Source: Paenibacillus planticolens (GTDB taxonomy: Bacteria; Bacillota; Bacilli; Paenibacillales; NBRC-103111). Taken from it: 64,000 nucleotides of DNA. The stretch is from assembly GCF_013141725.1 (NCBI RefSeq), contig NZ_WHNZ01000012.1, positions 310,001 to 374,000 on the forward strand, read 5' to 3'. Below, in pieces: positions 17,479 through 27,347 of this stretch. Both the position numbers and the translations under genes were made by a program. The number at the start of each line of letters is the position of its first letter. Position 1 is the first letter of the stretch. A model generated the notes under the pieces. That model was not told where the DNA came from. It was given only the letters and a program-made list of their open reading frames with translations, and did not search any database.

Positions 17479-18086
17479 GTGCTCTGTTCTTCCTCCTCCT
17501 TGCTGAACCGAAGTATGCAGCCCATGACGAAATCAATGATAAAGTGGGCGATAATCGGCGTCCAAAGGCTTCCTGTTTGTATATAAATCCAGCCAAGGCC
17601 ATAACTAATGCTGAACACCATTCCGGTCATGAGCCAGTGCTGCAAATATCGGATATGGATCGCCGCGAACAAAATACTAGTCCAATAAGGTCCCAAAGCA
17701 TGCTGGATGGCTCCCCGGAACAGTACTTCCTCACACACGGCAACAATGAATGAAATGAGCGCGATATGCCAGAGCGGGCGCTTTCCAAAAATCATCTCAT
17801 TAATGCCGCCGTCATCCGACACTTCTTTGGGCACCCAACGCGAGATCAGCATATCGATCCCGAGTACGGCCAATGCAAATACAGTTCCCCAAATCGGTAT
17901 TTTCCAACCGCCTTGAAAAGTGAACATAGAAATAATCTTGTGATTGCTCTGAAAAAAAATGATAATGATTCCGATAATAAGCGTAAGCACTTGGGTTATG
18001 TACAGATTGAGCAGTAAAGTTCGGTCATTCAGATCATTCACATCGACTTTTCCGAAGCGGATATTCTTAAAATCGAATTTTTTCAT
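17475..18086 (-). CDS. CPBP family intramembrane protease
   Basis: A 203-residue polytopic membrane protein of the CAAX protease/bacteriocin-processing (Abi, YdiL-like) family. The glutamate-protease motif EEVLFRG (EExxxR) lies near residue 121, followed by a His in AAIHIRYL and HFIIDFV in the next helix. In other bacteria such proteins cut membrane peptides or anti-sigma factors; the target here is unknown. It overlaps the downstream small membrane protein gene by four bases. Confidence 0.85.
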   Translation of the reverse strand: MKKFDFKNIRFGKVDVNDLNDRTLLLNLYITQVLTLIIGIIIIFFQSNHKIISMFTFQGGWKIPIWGTVFALAVLGIDMLISRWVPKEVSDDGGINEMIFGKRPLWHIALISFIVAVCEEVLFRGAIQHALGPYWTSILFAAIHIRYLQHWLMTGMVFSISYGLGWIYIQTGSLWTPIIAHFIIDFVMGCILRFSKEEEEQST

Positions 18087-18175
18087 GGATGCAGCCTCTT
18101 TCCTCGCATATTCCCTTTTATACCTATTTCACCTATACTAAGTTAAAAGAAAAAGAGAGAATAAGGAGCTTGATT

Positions 18176-19096
18176 ATGGATAAGCGTCTTACCCGCACTG
18201 ATTATTTATTTGCCCTCATGTTTATCTTTATGCTTGTTTGTATACTCGGCGCCTTCTTCTACGGATTGAAAATCGGCCAGGAAAAATCGGACCAGAAGTA
18301 CGAGAAAATCTTACATGCTGACAAGGCGGTCACCCAAGAGTTGGGAGCCTATGACCAACAAGTTCTCGTTTCTTATTACCATACCATCTTTTTGCCCTTT
18401 AGGGAATTTCAGAATAAATGGTTTGAATTGATGAGTCAAATCGAGCTTGGCCACTCCACCGTCGACGCCTCAGCGGTGCTGAAAGAATTGTACAAGCTGG
18501 CCGATGAGAAATATGGCGCTCTGCAAAGCAAAAATATGCCGGCGTCCTCACCGCTCCTCGTGCAATCGCATCAAGGATATCTCAAAAGTTTAAAGCTCTT
18601 TGCAGATACGCTTAAAAGTTATCAAAGCAAAGCCAATAGCCTTAGCGCACCTCAACTGCTCGATGCTATCCAGAAAGATGCGTATATCCTAGAGGCGAAG
18701 ACCCAGGCACTGACGGCACAAAAAAACTACTTCGATTCCATCGTCGCTTGGAACGGTACGATCGATCCCGACATTGAGTATTTCGATCCGGCCAACAATG
18801 CCAACCTGGATCAATGGCGCGCAATGAACTTGAATGTCAAGAATCAATATATCACGGCAAAGCTTTTGAAAAACAAATCATTCTCTCCTTTTTACCCGCA
18901 GGATATGACGATTCGCATTGACGAATTTATCGCGTCCGGGCAAGCCAAGAAAATGAGTGTCAACGATGTGAGTCAAACGATGGACCTCCTGCTTAATACG
19001 AACGCAGTGCGATCCGGCGATTTTGTGAAAGGCAAAGCAAAATGGTATCCGAATGAGCAGCTTCCGCAGCTCCCTTTTTTCTCGGATATCAATTAA
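18176..19096 (+). CDS. Hypothetical membrane-anchored protein
   Basis: A 306-residue protein with one N-terminal membrane segment (about 11-31, LFALMFIFMLVCILGAFFYG) and an otherwise soluble, mostly helical part (about 40-306). Start at ATG after AAGGAG; an in-frame ATG 87 bases earlier lacks a signal. The extracytoplasmic region has no motif I recognise. It is divergent from the CPBP gene (89 bp between starts), so the two may share a control region. Confidence 0.6.
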   Translation: MDKRLTRTDYLFALMFIFMLVCILGAFFYGLKIGQEKSDQKYEKILHADKAVTQELGAYDQQVLVSYYHTIFLPFREFQNKWFELMSQIELGHSTVDASAVLKELYKLADEKYGALQSKNMPASSPLLVQSHQGYLKSLKLFADTLKSYQSKANSLSAPQLLDAIQKDAYILEAKTQALTAQKNYFDSIVAWNGTIDPDIEYFDPANNANLDQWRAMNLNVKNQYITAKLLKNKSFSPFYPQDMTIRIDEFIASGQAKKMSVNDVSQTMDLLLNTNAVRSGDFVKGKAKWYPNEQLPQLPFFSDIN

Positions 19097-19117
19097 TCCC
19101 GTTATTGGAATAGGTAA

Positions 19118-19160
19118 AGGAGTTAAGCGACCCAAGTTGCTTAACTCCTATTTTTGTTTT
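19118..19160 (+). terminator. Terminator after the 18176-19096 gene
   Basis: Plus strand GGAGTTAAGC...GCTTAACTCC hairpin followed by ATTTTTGTTTT. Confidence 0.85.
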
Positions 19161-19171
19161 AGAAATCACTC

Positions 19172-19495
19172 TCAGTCGTACTGAAAACCGCGCAGCATCG
19201 CAACCGCGGCCATGCCGCCATCCACATTAATGACGCGCTCAATGCCGTTCTCCTGTAAATACTCGGCAACACGGTAGCTTCGCACGCCATGCGCGCATAC
19301 GAGATAAATATCCCGGTCCTCCGGCAGTTCGCCTAAACGATGGGGGATTTGCCCCATCGGAATAAGCGTTGCTTCGTCCAAATGATAATACTCCCATTCA
19401 TGCGGTTCTCTTACATCAATGATCACACTATCCTTCAAAGCTTGTCCTTCCAAGGCTTCCATAAATTTCTGCGGATGAATACTGGATATGTCCAT
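19172..19495 (-). CDS. Rhodanese-like sulfurtransferase domain protein
   Basis: A 107-residue single rhodanese domain. The active-site loop CAHGVRS has the catalytic Cys (about 78) and the Arg and Ser of the CxxGxRS pattern; the IDVREPHEWEYYHL block is the usual N-terminal signature. Probably carries persulfide sulfur to an unknown acceptor. The gene is alone and convergent with the upstream hypothetical gene. No partner is visible. Confidence 0.88.
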   Translation of the reverse strand: MDISSIHPQKFMEALEGQALKDSVIIDVREPHEWEYYHLDEATLIPMGQIPHRLGELPEDRDIYLVCAHGVRSYRVAEYLQENGIERVINVDGGMAAVAMLRGFQYD

Positions 19496-19686
19496 GATGG
19501 CCTTCCTTCCTCGCCTGCTGCTAAAGCAATTCTTATTTATTCAGTACAATAGCGAAAAACCAGCCAAAATACAAGCAAAAAGAGCATTGCTTTCTAAGCT
19601 TCCTTGCTTTAGAATAAACAAAAATGCTTGCGGTCCCTGTCAAAAATGACTTTCATGTAAAATTGATGAAAATGGTTCGACATGTA

Positions 19687-19715
19687 TTGACACGATTTCA
19701 ACCGCATGGTAATCT
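19687..19715 (+). promoter_or_regulatory. SigA-type promoter of the serA T-box leader
   Basis: TTGACA, a 17-base spacer, then TAATCT, about 20 bases upstream of the T-box leader. A good match to the vegetative consensus. The remaining 19496-19686 interval (rhodanese start to promoter) is AT-rich; I see nothing else in it. Confidence 0.75.
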
Positions 19716-19734
19716 AATGAAAATTCTATCACAG

Positions 19735-20010
19735 TAAAGCGTTGACGGAGCCAAGCAAGTAAAGTAGTTTTCAGAGAGCCGATGGTTGGTGTGAATCGGT
19801 AACGAACATTTTGCGGAGCACTCCAGAGTTATTGCATTGAATATAAGTAGATGCAGTCGGAACAGGAACACGTTACAGTTCCAGGTCGCAAGACCGATTG
19901 AGGCTTCCCGTGCGAATGGGCAGCGAACTAGGGTGGTACCACGAAAGCAATCTCTCGTCCCTTTGGAAATAGACATACGTGTCTCTTCCGGAGGGTTGGG
20001 AGTTTTTTTT
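19735..20010 (+). ncRNA. T-box riboswitch controlling serA (probably tRNA-Ser)
   Basis: Contains the hallmark parts in order: stem I with AGAGAGCCGATGG and GTGTGAATCGG distal-loop motifs, a specifier region with GGAGCACTCC (19815-19824), the T-box sequence AGGGTGGTACCACG (19930-19943), and a terminator hairpin (about 19953-20002) with eight T. AGC at 19817-19819, followed by a purine, is a plausible Ser specifier; this fits a serine biosynthesis gene downstream. Uncharged tRNA would favour the antiterminator and serA expression. T-box identity is sure; the specifier codon is inferred. Confidence 0.93.
19953..20010 (+). terminator. Regulated terminator of the T-box leader
   Basis: Stem assembled from CTC, CCCT, GAA and AGACA on the left with TGTCT, TTC, AGGG and GAG on the right, then eight T. 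It competes with the T-box antiterminator. Confidence 0.85.
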
Positions 20011-20036
20011 ATGTTCATATTCTAAGGAGGGTTCGA

Positions 20037-21620
20037 ATGATGTACAAAGTTCTAGTATCCGATCCAATTAGTGACATGGGAATTCAAATGCTTTATGATG
20101 CAGCTGATGTTGAAGTGGTTAAACAAACCGGTCTATCCGAAGATGAGCTAGTTTCCATCATAAGCGAATATGACGCACTCCTGGTTCGCAGCCAAACCAA
20201 AGTAACAGAGAAAATCATGAACGCGGCGGCTAAGCTTAAAGTCATCGGCCGCGCAGGTGTCGGCGTCGACAATATCGATCTGGAAGCAGCGACGAAACGC
20301 GGTATTATCGTCATCAACGCACCAGACGGCAATACAATCGCAACTTGCGAGCTTACTTTTGCCATGATGATGTCCACAGCCCGTATGATCCCTCAAGCGT
20401 ATAAGAAAACAGTCGGCGGCGAATGGGACCGTAAATTCATCGGCGTTGAGCTTCGCAACAAAACACTTGGTATTCTCGGTATGGGACGTATCGGAAGCGA
20501 AGTGGCGAAACGCGCGAAAGTTTTCGGCATGGAAGTTATCGGCTATGACCCGTTCTTGACCGAAGAGCGTGCCGAGAAACTCGGCGTTACGCTTGGAACG
20601 GTGAATGAAATCGTAGCGAAAGCTGATTTTATCACGGTTCACACACCGCTAACACCTGAAACGCGCCACTTGATTTCCAAACCGCAATTCGAAATCATGA
20701 AACCCGGCATGCGCCTGATCAACTGTGCACGCGGCGGTATCATTGACGAGATGGCCATGGTTGAAGCGATCGAACAAGGTATCGTAGCCGGCGCTGCTTT
20801 CGACGTATTCGAAGTAGAGCCTCCTCAGAACGATCACCCGTTCTTGAACAATCCTAAAGTCATCGTAACGCCTCACCTTGGTGCTTCTACCATTGAAGCG
20901 CAAGAAAACGTAGCGATTGACGTTTCTGAAGAAGTTCTTCATATTCTGCGCAATGAACCGTTCAAAAATGCGGTCAACTTGCCGCCGGTACCGGCTAATG
21001 TGTTGAACAAACTTCAACCGTACTTTGGACTCGGTGAAAAAATCGGCTCCATCCTCGGTCAAATCTCACAAGGCGCCGTCTATGAAATTGTTGTCAACTA
21101 TGCCGGGGATCTGATTGATGTAGATACAAGTCCTCTGACTCGTTACATTGTAAAAGGTGTCTTCGAGAACCAACTGGAAGGCATTAACATCGTGAACGCC
21201 ATGCACTTGGCCAAATCGCGCGATGTGAACATCGTTGTTCAGAAGTCCAACACATCAAGCTCCTTTACAAACCTTGTGACCGTTACGGTAAAAACGAAAC
21301 AAGAAGAAAAAACGCTTGCCGGTACACTGCTTGCCGGTTACGGAGAGCGTATCGTTCGGATCGATCAATATCCGGTTGACTTCTCGGCGGAAGGGAATCT
21401 CCTGCTTATCTCCCATAACGACAAACCAGGTATTATCGGTCGCGTCGGAACGCTTCTGGGAAGCAACAATGTTAACATTGCTACAATGCAAGTAGGACGT
21501 AAAGTGATCGGCGGTTCCGCCATCATGGTTCTGACAATCGACAAATCCGCTCCTGCTGAAGTGCTGGCCGAACTGGCGACACAAGCCGAAATCGTAAATG
21601 TTCGAGCACTTACGGTGTAA
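20037..21620 (+). CDS. serA: D-3-phosphoglycerate dehydrogenase
   Basis: Oxidises 3-phosphoglycerate to 3-phosphohydroxypyruvate with NAD, the first step of serine synthesis. The 527 residues form a substrate/NAD-binding core ([12 protein letters not shown] about 145-156, [10 protein letters not shown] about 72, and TPHLGAST with the catalytic His), an ASB intervening domain (about 320-450) and a C-terminal ACT domain (about 455-527) typical of serine feedback regulation. AAGGAGGG precedes the first ATG; a second ATG follows directly. Expression is controlled by the T-box leader, so it responds to tRNA charging as well as to feedback. Confidence 0.97.
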   Translation: MMYKVLVSDPISDMGIQMLYDAADVEVVKQTGLSEDELVSIISEYDALLVRSQTKVTEKIMNAAAKLKVIGRAGVGVDNIDLEAATKRGIIVINAPDGNTIATCELTFAMMMSTARMIPQAYKKTVGGEWDRKFIGVELRNKTLGILGMGRIGSEVAKRAKVFGMEVIGYDPFLTEERAEKLGVTLGTVNEIVAKADFITVHTPLTPETRHLISKPQFEIMKPGMRLINCARGGIIDEMAMVEAIEQGIVAGAAFDVFEVEPPQNDHPFLNNPKVIVTPHLGASTIEAQENVAIDVSEEVLHILRNEPFKNAVNLPPVPANVLNKLQPYFGLGEKIGSILGQISQGAVYEIVVNYAGDLIDVDTSPLTRYIVKGVFENQLEGINIVNAMHLAKSRDVNIVVQKSNTSSSFTNLVTVTVKTKQEEKTLAGTLLAGYGERIVRIDQYPVDFSAEGNLLLISHNDKPGIIGRVGTLLGSNNVNIATMQVGRKVIGGSAIMVLTIDKSAPAEVLAELATQAEIVNVRALTV

Positions 21621-21689
21621 TTCGCACTTGCTAAGGTACAAAGTGTTTCACGAACAACAAGATTTTGTCTGAATATTCTACAAAATGAA

Positions 21690-21729
21690 AGGCGATTGCT
21701 GTGAGATTTCATAGCAATCGCCTCTTTTT
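21690..21729 (+). terminator. Terminator after serA
   Basis: AGGCGATTGCT...AGCAATCGCCT hairpin followed by CTTTTTG on the plus strand, between serA and the end of resE. Confidence 0.85.
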
Positions 21730-21746
21730 GTGTCGAAATTGTGACA

Positions 21747-23642
21747 TTACTGGGGCTCGCAAGGGAGCAGCAATGTGAATGTCGTTCCTTGTCCCACCAT
21801 GCTTTGGGCCGTAATAACCCCGTAATGCGCTTCTACGATGTTTCTCACAATCGCGAGACCCAATCCCGTGCCTCCGGACGAACCGCGCGTACGGGCTTTA
21901 TCCGCTTTGTAGAAACGTTCAAAGATGAACGGCAAGTCGTCGGCAGGTATCCCCTGCCCTTGGTCGGATACCTCAATGCGAATCGCCGGCTTATTCTTAT
22001 ATACAGCCGGCTCCGCCTTCATGGCAATACTGGCCCCTGAGGCCGTATGCCGGAAAGCATTGTCGAGCAGGTTCGTCAGCACCTGCTCCAACCGATCCTC
22101 ATCCCCTCGTTCGAGGGTGAGGGGCTCATCCGGCAGCGACACGCTCAGCGCGATGCCGCGCTCTTTGGCCAGCACCGCGAATTTGCGGTGCATGCGCTTC
22201 ACCAGGGAGTCGACTTCGACCTCCCTGAACACCAGCTCGAGATGGCCGGCTTCCATCCGCGCCAGATCGAGCAGGTCACGGACGAGACGCCCCATGCGGA
22301 GCGACTCGTCGTGGATGACCTGCACAAGCTCCATGCGCTCCTCCGGCGTGGAGGGGATATCGTCCAGCAGGGCTTCGCTGTAGCCCTGCAGCATCGAAAT
22401 CGGCGTGCGGAGCTCATGCGACACGTTAGCCACGAAATCTTTGCGGAGCTTATCGAGAAGCTCCTCCTCCGTGACATTCCGGAGCACAGCCACCGCTCCG
22501 CGCACTTCCTCGCTATGCTCGCTCATATATAACGGCGTCATGGCGACAGACCATACGCCGCTCTGGACGTGCAGCTTGGTGGCGGCTTCCGCGGACTCGT
22601 CCACAACCGCTTCAAAGAGCGGAATGAGCGGCACCGGGATCGGGATCGAAAACGGATTGGTGTAGCTCGTTAATCCCCAATCGCCGAGCGCTGTATCCGG
22701 TTTGCGGTAGCGCTTGGTCTCCTCATCATCCTCCGACCATTCGATCGAGTTCCACTCCTGCACAATTTTCTCGCCCTGCGTATTGGTGAGCATAACCGAT
22801 CCGTTTGCATCCAAGGTGATGACCGCATCGGTCATACTGTGCAATATGCTGGATAAATGTTCCTTCTCCTGAGAAAGCGCACGGATGCTTTCCTGCATTT
22901 TCTCCCCCATATGATTGAAGGTTTTGGCCAGCTCGCCGATTTCATCCTTGGATACAATAGGCACCCTGGTTCCATATTCACCCATCGTGATGAAGTCTGC
23001 TGCTTTTTTCAACTGCTGCAGCGGCCTCGTAATCCGCGAGAACAAGAAGAAGGCAAAGAAGGTTGTCATCAAAAAGCCTACGATGGACACATAGATAAAC
23101 AATCTGAGCATGTACGACTGCGTTGCTTCGAGCGACTGCAAGGATTGGTAAATCAGGGTTGCCCCGACAATAGTGCCCTGCAGACTTTTCAACGGTACAG
23201 CTACAACCAGATACTCTTCTCCAGTCTTTAATCGTCCTAATTTGGACTTGTTAATCGGTTTTCCGATGGTTTCACCTGCAAATACGCGTTGCAGCTCTGC
23301 ATCCGTATAAAAGTCAGTGGCATGGAAACCACTTAGTGGACTTCCTTGTGTAGATGGCATGGTGATTTCCTGCAGATCCTTCGAGATGACCTGCATTTTG
23401 GCATCCTGGAAACTTAACAGTTCGTTGCTCAATTGATAAAACTGCTCATTATACATATGATGAGAAGCTTCATCCGAAAAGTTCCTGGCCAACTTCTCCA
23501 TGTTCGCGGTTTGATCCTTCGCTTGCGAGAAATAATTTTCCATATAATTCACAAGAAAAAGACCTAGTATGAGCAGTACAACCCCAACTAGGCCAATAAT
23601 TGTCAACCAAAGCTTACCTACGACGCTTCTGAATATAAACAC
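21747..23642 (-). CDS. resE: Sensor histidine kinase ResE
   Basis: A 631-residue membrane sensor paired with ResD. TM1 (about 10-32), an extracytoplasmic sensor domain (about 35-175), TM2 (about 180-202), HAMP (about 203-255), a PAS-like domain (about 262-395) with a 50-residue insertion, HisKA with phospho-accepting His409 (NVSHELRTP), and HATPase (N, G1 and G2 boxes to the end). ResDE in B. subtilis responds to oxygen limitation and nitric oxide. The start is GTG, two bases after the resD stop. The 22080-22500 part is unusually GC-rich. Confidence 0.95.
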   Translation of the reverse strand: MFIFRSVVGKLWLTIIGLVGVVLLILGLFLVNYMENYFSQAKDQTANMEKLARNFSDEASHHMYNEQFYQLSNELLSFQDAKMQVISKDLQEITMPSTQGSPLSGFHATDFYTDAELQRVFAGETIGKPINKSKLGRLKTGEEYLVVAVPLKSLQGTIVGATLIYQSLQSLEATQSYMLRLFIYVSIVGFLMTTFFAFFLFSRITRPLQQLKKAADFITMGEYGTRVPIVSKDEIGELAKTFNHMGEKMQESIRALSQEKEHLSSILHSMTDAVITLDANGSVMLTNTQGEKIVQEWNSIEWSEDDEETKRYRKPDTALGDWGLTSYTNPFSIPIPVPLIPLFEAVVDESAEAATKLHVQSGVWSVAMTPLYMSEHSEEVRGAVAVLRNVTEEELLDKLRKDFVANVSHELRTPISMLQGYSEALLDDIPSTPEERMELVQVIHDESLRMGRLVRDLLDLARMEAGHLELVFREVEVDSLVKRMHRKFAVLAKERGIALSVSLPDEPLTLERGDEDRLEQVLTNLLDNAFRHTASGASIAMKAEPAVYKNKPAIRIEVSDQGQGIPADDLPFIFERFYKADKARTRGSSGGTGLGLAIVRNIVEAHYGVITAQSMVGQGTTFTLLLPCEPQ

Positions 23643-23643
23643 G

Positions 23644-24357
23644 TTATTTAGGCACCTCTAGCTTATAGCCTACTCCCCATACCGTCGTAATCATAGCTGC
23701 AGCATCCGGGGAAACTTTGTTTAATTTTTCACGGAGTCTTTTGACATGCGTATCCACGGTCCGTAAATCTCCAAAAAACTCATAGTTCCAAACATCCTTC
23801 AAAAGTTCCTCGCGCGAGAATACTTTATCCGGCGATACAGCCAGGTAATGCAGCAGTTCGTATTCTTTCGGAGTCAGCGCAACTTCCTGTCCGCCTGCCG
23901 TTACCCGATGGGCGTCATGTTCAATGATCAAATTTGGAAATACAATATTGTTGCTGGAGCTGGCATCCTTCGACAAATAAGCGGTTGCCGATGAACGGCG
24001 CAAAATCGCTTTCACCCGGTAAATGACTTCACGAGGCGAGAACGGCTTCACAACATAGTCATCCGCCCCAACTTCAAACCCGCTAACACGGTTCGTCTCT
24101 TCTCCTTTGGCCGTCAGCATGATAACCGGCGTTGACTTCACCTGACGAAGACGCGCGCAAACTTCAATCCCGTCAATACCCGGGAGCATGACATCGAGCA
24201 GCACTAAATCATAGTCTGTTTCTGTCGCCATGCGCAGGGCATTCTCACCGTCTTCCGCCTCTTCAATGATATAGCCCTCTTTCTCCAAGTACATGCGGAG
24301 CAATCGGCGAATTCGTTCTTCATCATCAACTACGAGTATGCTGGCTTTCATTTCCAT
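23644..24357 (-). CDS. resD: Response regulator ResD
   Basis: A 237-residue OmpR/PhoB-type regulator. The receiver domain (1-120) has acidic pocket DDEE (about 11-14), phospho-acceptor Asp55 (LLDVMLPG) and Lys in KPFSPRE; the winged-helix DNA-binding domain (about 140-235) contains SPDKVFSREELLKDVW and TVDTHVKRLREKL. In B. subtilis ResD activates aerobic and anaerobic respiration genes, including the resABC operon. It precedes resE by one base and follows resC, so the operon carries its own regulators. Confidence 0.95.
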   Translation of the reverse strand: MEMKASILVVDDEERIRRLLRMYLEKEGYIIEEAEDGENALRMATETDYDLVLLDVMLPGIDGIEVCARLRQVKSTPVIMLTAKGEETNRVSGFEVGADDYVVKPFSPREVIYRVKAILRRSSATAYLSKDASSSNNIVFPNLIIEHDAHRVTAGGQEVALTPKEYELLHYLAVSPDKVFSREELLKDVWNYEFFGDLRTVDTHVKRLREKLNKVSPDAAAMITTVWGVGYKLEVPK

Positions 24358-24395
24358 GGAGCTTCACATCCTTATCTGAATTAAGTTCGATTGAG

Positions 24396-25655
24396 TTATA
24401 CACCTGCATAGGAGTGCAGCCCTGCGATAACAAGGTTTACCCCGACTAACGTAAACATAACCACTATAAATCCGATAACGGTTAACCAAGCTGATTTCTT
24501 GCCCTGCCATCCCTTGGATAGGCGAAGATGTAAGAATACCGCATAGAACAACCAAGTAATCAAGGCCCATACTTCTTTGGGATCCCAGCCCCAGAAACGT
24601 CCCCACGCTTCCTGCGCCCAAATCATCGCAAAGATCAACGCGCCTAAGGTGAAAATCGGGTAGCCGATCGCAATCGCCCGGTAGCTGATTTCATCGAGAT
24701 CCTCTGGGTCCATGCCTTTCACGATAGGCCCGATTGAAGCGCCTAATGGTTTGCGGGCGACCAATCGTGCGAGCCAATACAGCACAAGTCCTCCGATAAT
24801 GGACCAAATCACGGTGTTCAGTTTACGACCTGCGCTCGCGCCTTCCATCCAGGACGGTGCCGTAAACAGCGGTTCCTTCATGCCCAAGAACGGCTTCATT
24901 TCCTCAAGCTTCGTACCGTATGGCTTCACAATAGGAGGCAGTACATACGTTTCGTTTTGAATGCTCGTTTGCTGTTGTCCTTGCGTATCCATGACAGTGA
25001 CTTCTTTGGAGAAAACGGCTTTATAGCCTGTGCCGTTGAATGTAAAAATCGAAGCAATAAAGGCAACCAGCATGAGTATGAAAAAGAGGGTGAGCTCTAC
25101 GCCTCTTTGCTCGCGTTTATCTGCTTTGGAAGTGCCTTTATAATCCACCGTACGCATAAGATACATAAGTCCGCCAGCGAAGCCGACTCCAAAGAATGCT
25201 TCACCCGTTGCTGCTGTCGTTACGTGAATTTTCAGCCAGTAACTTTGCAGTGCCGGAATCAATGGCTGAACCTCGCTCGGGAAGACTGAGGCGTAAGCAA
25301 TGATAATAAAACCGATCGGCAGTGCGAACACGCCAAGCACAGGCGTACGATAAATGAGGTAGACGATCAAGAAAGCGAGCATGATCATCATTCCCAGGAA
25401 GGTCATGAATTCGTACATATTAGAAGTTGGAATATGGTTGCCTTCCGCCCATCTGGTAAAGAAGAACGTTACTTGACAGGCAAACCCGAATACGGAAGTT
25501 AGGAAGGCAACAAAGCCCCATCTCTTCTGATGCTGCTCCGGATCCCGGTTGCTCCACTTTTTCCCTGTAATCGAGAGGACAAAAAGCAGAAATGCTGCCA
25601 GGTATACAAAAAACGCTATAAGTAAAAAGGTGCTGCTGACTGAATTGACATTCAC
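24396..25655 (-). CDS. resC: Cytochrome c biogenesis protein ResC (CcsA family)
   Basis: A 419-residue polytopic membrane protein. It acts with ResB (the CcsBA system) to export heme and attach it to apocytochrome c outside the membrane. The tryptophan-rich heme motif WGWDPKEVWALITW lies near residue 356, and conserved His residues are present in the surrounding helices. The start is GTG and overlaps the resB stop by four bases, so ResB and ResC are co-translated. An insertion of about 100 residues with polar content (about 225-280) precedes the heme motif. Confidence 0.94.
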   Translation of the reverse strand: MNVNSVSSTFLLIAFFVYLAAFLLFVLSITGKKWSNRDPEQHQKRWGFVAFLTSVFGFACQVTFFFTRWAEGNHIPTSNMYEFMTFLGMMIMLAFLIVYLIYRTPVLGVFALPIGFIIIAYASVFPSEVQPLIPALQSYWLKIHVTTAATGEAFFGVGFAGGLMYLMRTVDYKGTSKADKREQRGVELTLFFILMLVAFIASIFTFNGTGYKAVFSKEVTVMDTQGQQQTSIQNETYVLPPIVKPYGTKLEEMKPFLGMKEPLFTAPSWMEGASAGRKLNTVIWSIIGGLVLYWLARLVARKPLGASIGPIVKGMDPEDLDEISYRAIAIGYPIFTLGALIFAMIWAQEAWGRFWGWDPKEVWALITWLFYAVFLHLRLSKGWQGKKSAWLTVIGFIVVMFTLVGVNLVIAGLHSYAGV

Positions 25656-27313
25656 CCCTGGTTCCCTCCATTGTCTAATGATTTCGGCGATACTTCGATG
25701 TTATTTTTCTTTAAGGCTGCTGCAACTTCATTGCGCAAGCCGAACCAGTTTTTATTCGTATGGCCGCCTAACGTAAGCTTGCCTTCGTCAATACGAATCC
25801 AAATACGACGGTGCTGCCAATAAAAGCCCATAATGACCCCGATCATAAATATGGCGGAGCCAACCCAAATGTAAGGCATTGCTTTATCGATACGAATGTT
25901 CAAGTAAGTTGTGTAGTTGGCAAACTGCACGCCTTCCATAGATCCGACGGCCAACTTCAGCTTCTGGCTAAGCGGTCCGTTGATCGTATCTTGAGAGAAC
26001 GCTTCTTTATCGATTTGTCTTGGGAAATACAAGTACGGTTCGCCGTTTGCAGCAAGTCCAGGCCCTGTAATGCTGAAAATAAACGCCGGAGCTTTCGGTT
26101 CATTCGACTTGGAGACAGGTTGTCCCTTCTCTAACCCGAACTCAGGGAAGAACCCTTTTAAGGTCAACTTATAGGGGCCGACTTGATAAACGTCCTTGGG
26201 ATTATTCATCGGCAAATCGAAACTGCCATACGTTTCGCCCGTTGCGGGATTGCTCAATGTCGGTTTAACCGAGATCAGCAGCGGTGTGGATTTATAATCG
26301 AATTGATACGCTTGCAAACCTTTGTAATCCATAGGGTGATTCACCAGAATATTAGCTTTGTGCACTTCTTCCAAGACGGGCTCTTTCGTGGAATCGTCAC
26401 AATTCGCCGAACAATGATACAAGACAGCCTGAGTTTCATACGTTTTTGGAACGATTTGCCCCTTTGACTTAATGCTTTCAGGCAAATCCTTATCGTCGTA
26501 GAACTCCAGCGAGAATTTTTCATTTTTAATAAAATAGGAAGTATGTGGGATAGCCTTGGTTTCGCCTTCCAAAATGCCCATATACTCATCCATATGCCAG
26601 CCGGGAATGCTTCTCATCAAAACGCCAATCAGAAAAATAATAAGCCCAATGTGGTTAATGTACGGACCCCAACGGCTAAAACGGTATTTCTCGGCAAGCA
26701 GCGCCGTGCCATCCTTATGTATGCGGTAATTTTTCTTGCGTAAAAGCACGCCAAGCTTATCGGTCCACTCCGTTTCATCGGTTCCTGGTGACAAATCAGT
26801 CACCAGAGTCACCTTTTGCCGAGTCAAGAAGTTGATATGCTTGCGGATTTGCTGCTTGGATAAAGCCCGGTAGAGCGGCAATACCCGATCCAGACTGCAG
26901 ATGACCAGCGAAGTTCCGATCATAAACAGCAGGGTGATGAACCACCATGAGTTGAACGTGTGAGATAAGCCGAGAAAGTGATAAATCGTTCCGAGCTTCC
27001 CGTACGTTTCCGAATAATACTGCGCTGGATCCATATCCAAGAACGTATTCTCTTGTGGGTAAATGGTTCCTACCGCAGATGCAAGCAGCGTAAAAATAAT
27101 AATCCATACCGCTATTTTAACCGAGGAAAAGAAATTCCAGACTTTGTCTAAAATAGAGGGGTTTGATTTCTGTGAGCGGCGGGCCATACCGTCGTAGCGC
27201 ATTTCGAGTATATCTCTGCCATCCGTATCGATCAGCGGATTCCCGCAGGATTCACAGAGCGTAGTTCCTGTGGGATTCTGATGCCCACAATCGCATTTGG
27301 TGTTGTAGAACAT
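25652..27313 (-). CDS. resB: Cytochrome c biogenesis protein ResB
   Basis: A 553-residue partner of ResC in heme attachment. A small CxxC-CxxC zinc-ribbon-like N-terminus (CDCGHQNPTGTTLCESCG, 8-25) precedes four membrane segments (about 70-90, 120-140, 215-235 and, after a large outside domain, about 465-485). The large extracytoplasmic domain (about 240-460) is typical of ResB. The zinc ribbon at the N-terminus is seen in Paenibacillus ResB but not in B. subtilis ResB as far as I recall. It lies between resA and resC. Confidence 0.93.
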   Translation of the reverse strand: MFYNTKCDCGHQNPTGTTLCESCGNPLIDTDGRDILEMRYDGMARRSQKSNPSILDKVWNFFSSVKIAVWIIIFTLLASAVGTIYPQENTFLDMDPAQYYSETYGKLGTIYHFLGLSHTFNSWWFITLLFMIGTSLVICSLDRVLPLYRALSKQQIRKHINFLTRQKVTLVTDLSPGTDETEWTDKLGVLLRKKNYRIHKDGTALLAEKYRFSRWGPYINHIGLIIFLIGVLMRSIPGWHMDEYMGILEGETKAIPHTSYFIKNEKFSLEFYDDKDLPESIKSKGQIVPKTYETQAVLYHCSANCDDSTKEPVLEEVHKANILVNHPMDYKGLQAYQFDYKSTPLLISVKPTLSNPATGETYGSFDLPMNNPKDVYQVGPYKLTLKGFFPEFGLEKGQPVSKSNEPKAPAFIFSITGPGLAANGEPYLYFPRQIDKEAFSQDTINGPLSQKLKLAVGSMEGVQFANYTTYLNIRIDKAMPYIWVGSAIFMIGVIMGFYWQHRRIWIRIDEGKLTLGGHTNKNWFGLRNEVAAALKKNNIEVSPKSLDNGGNQG

Positions 27314-27347
27314 GATGACCTCCTGAAAACTCTAAGCATTCAACCAT

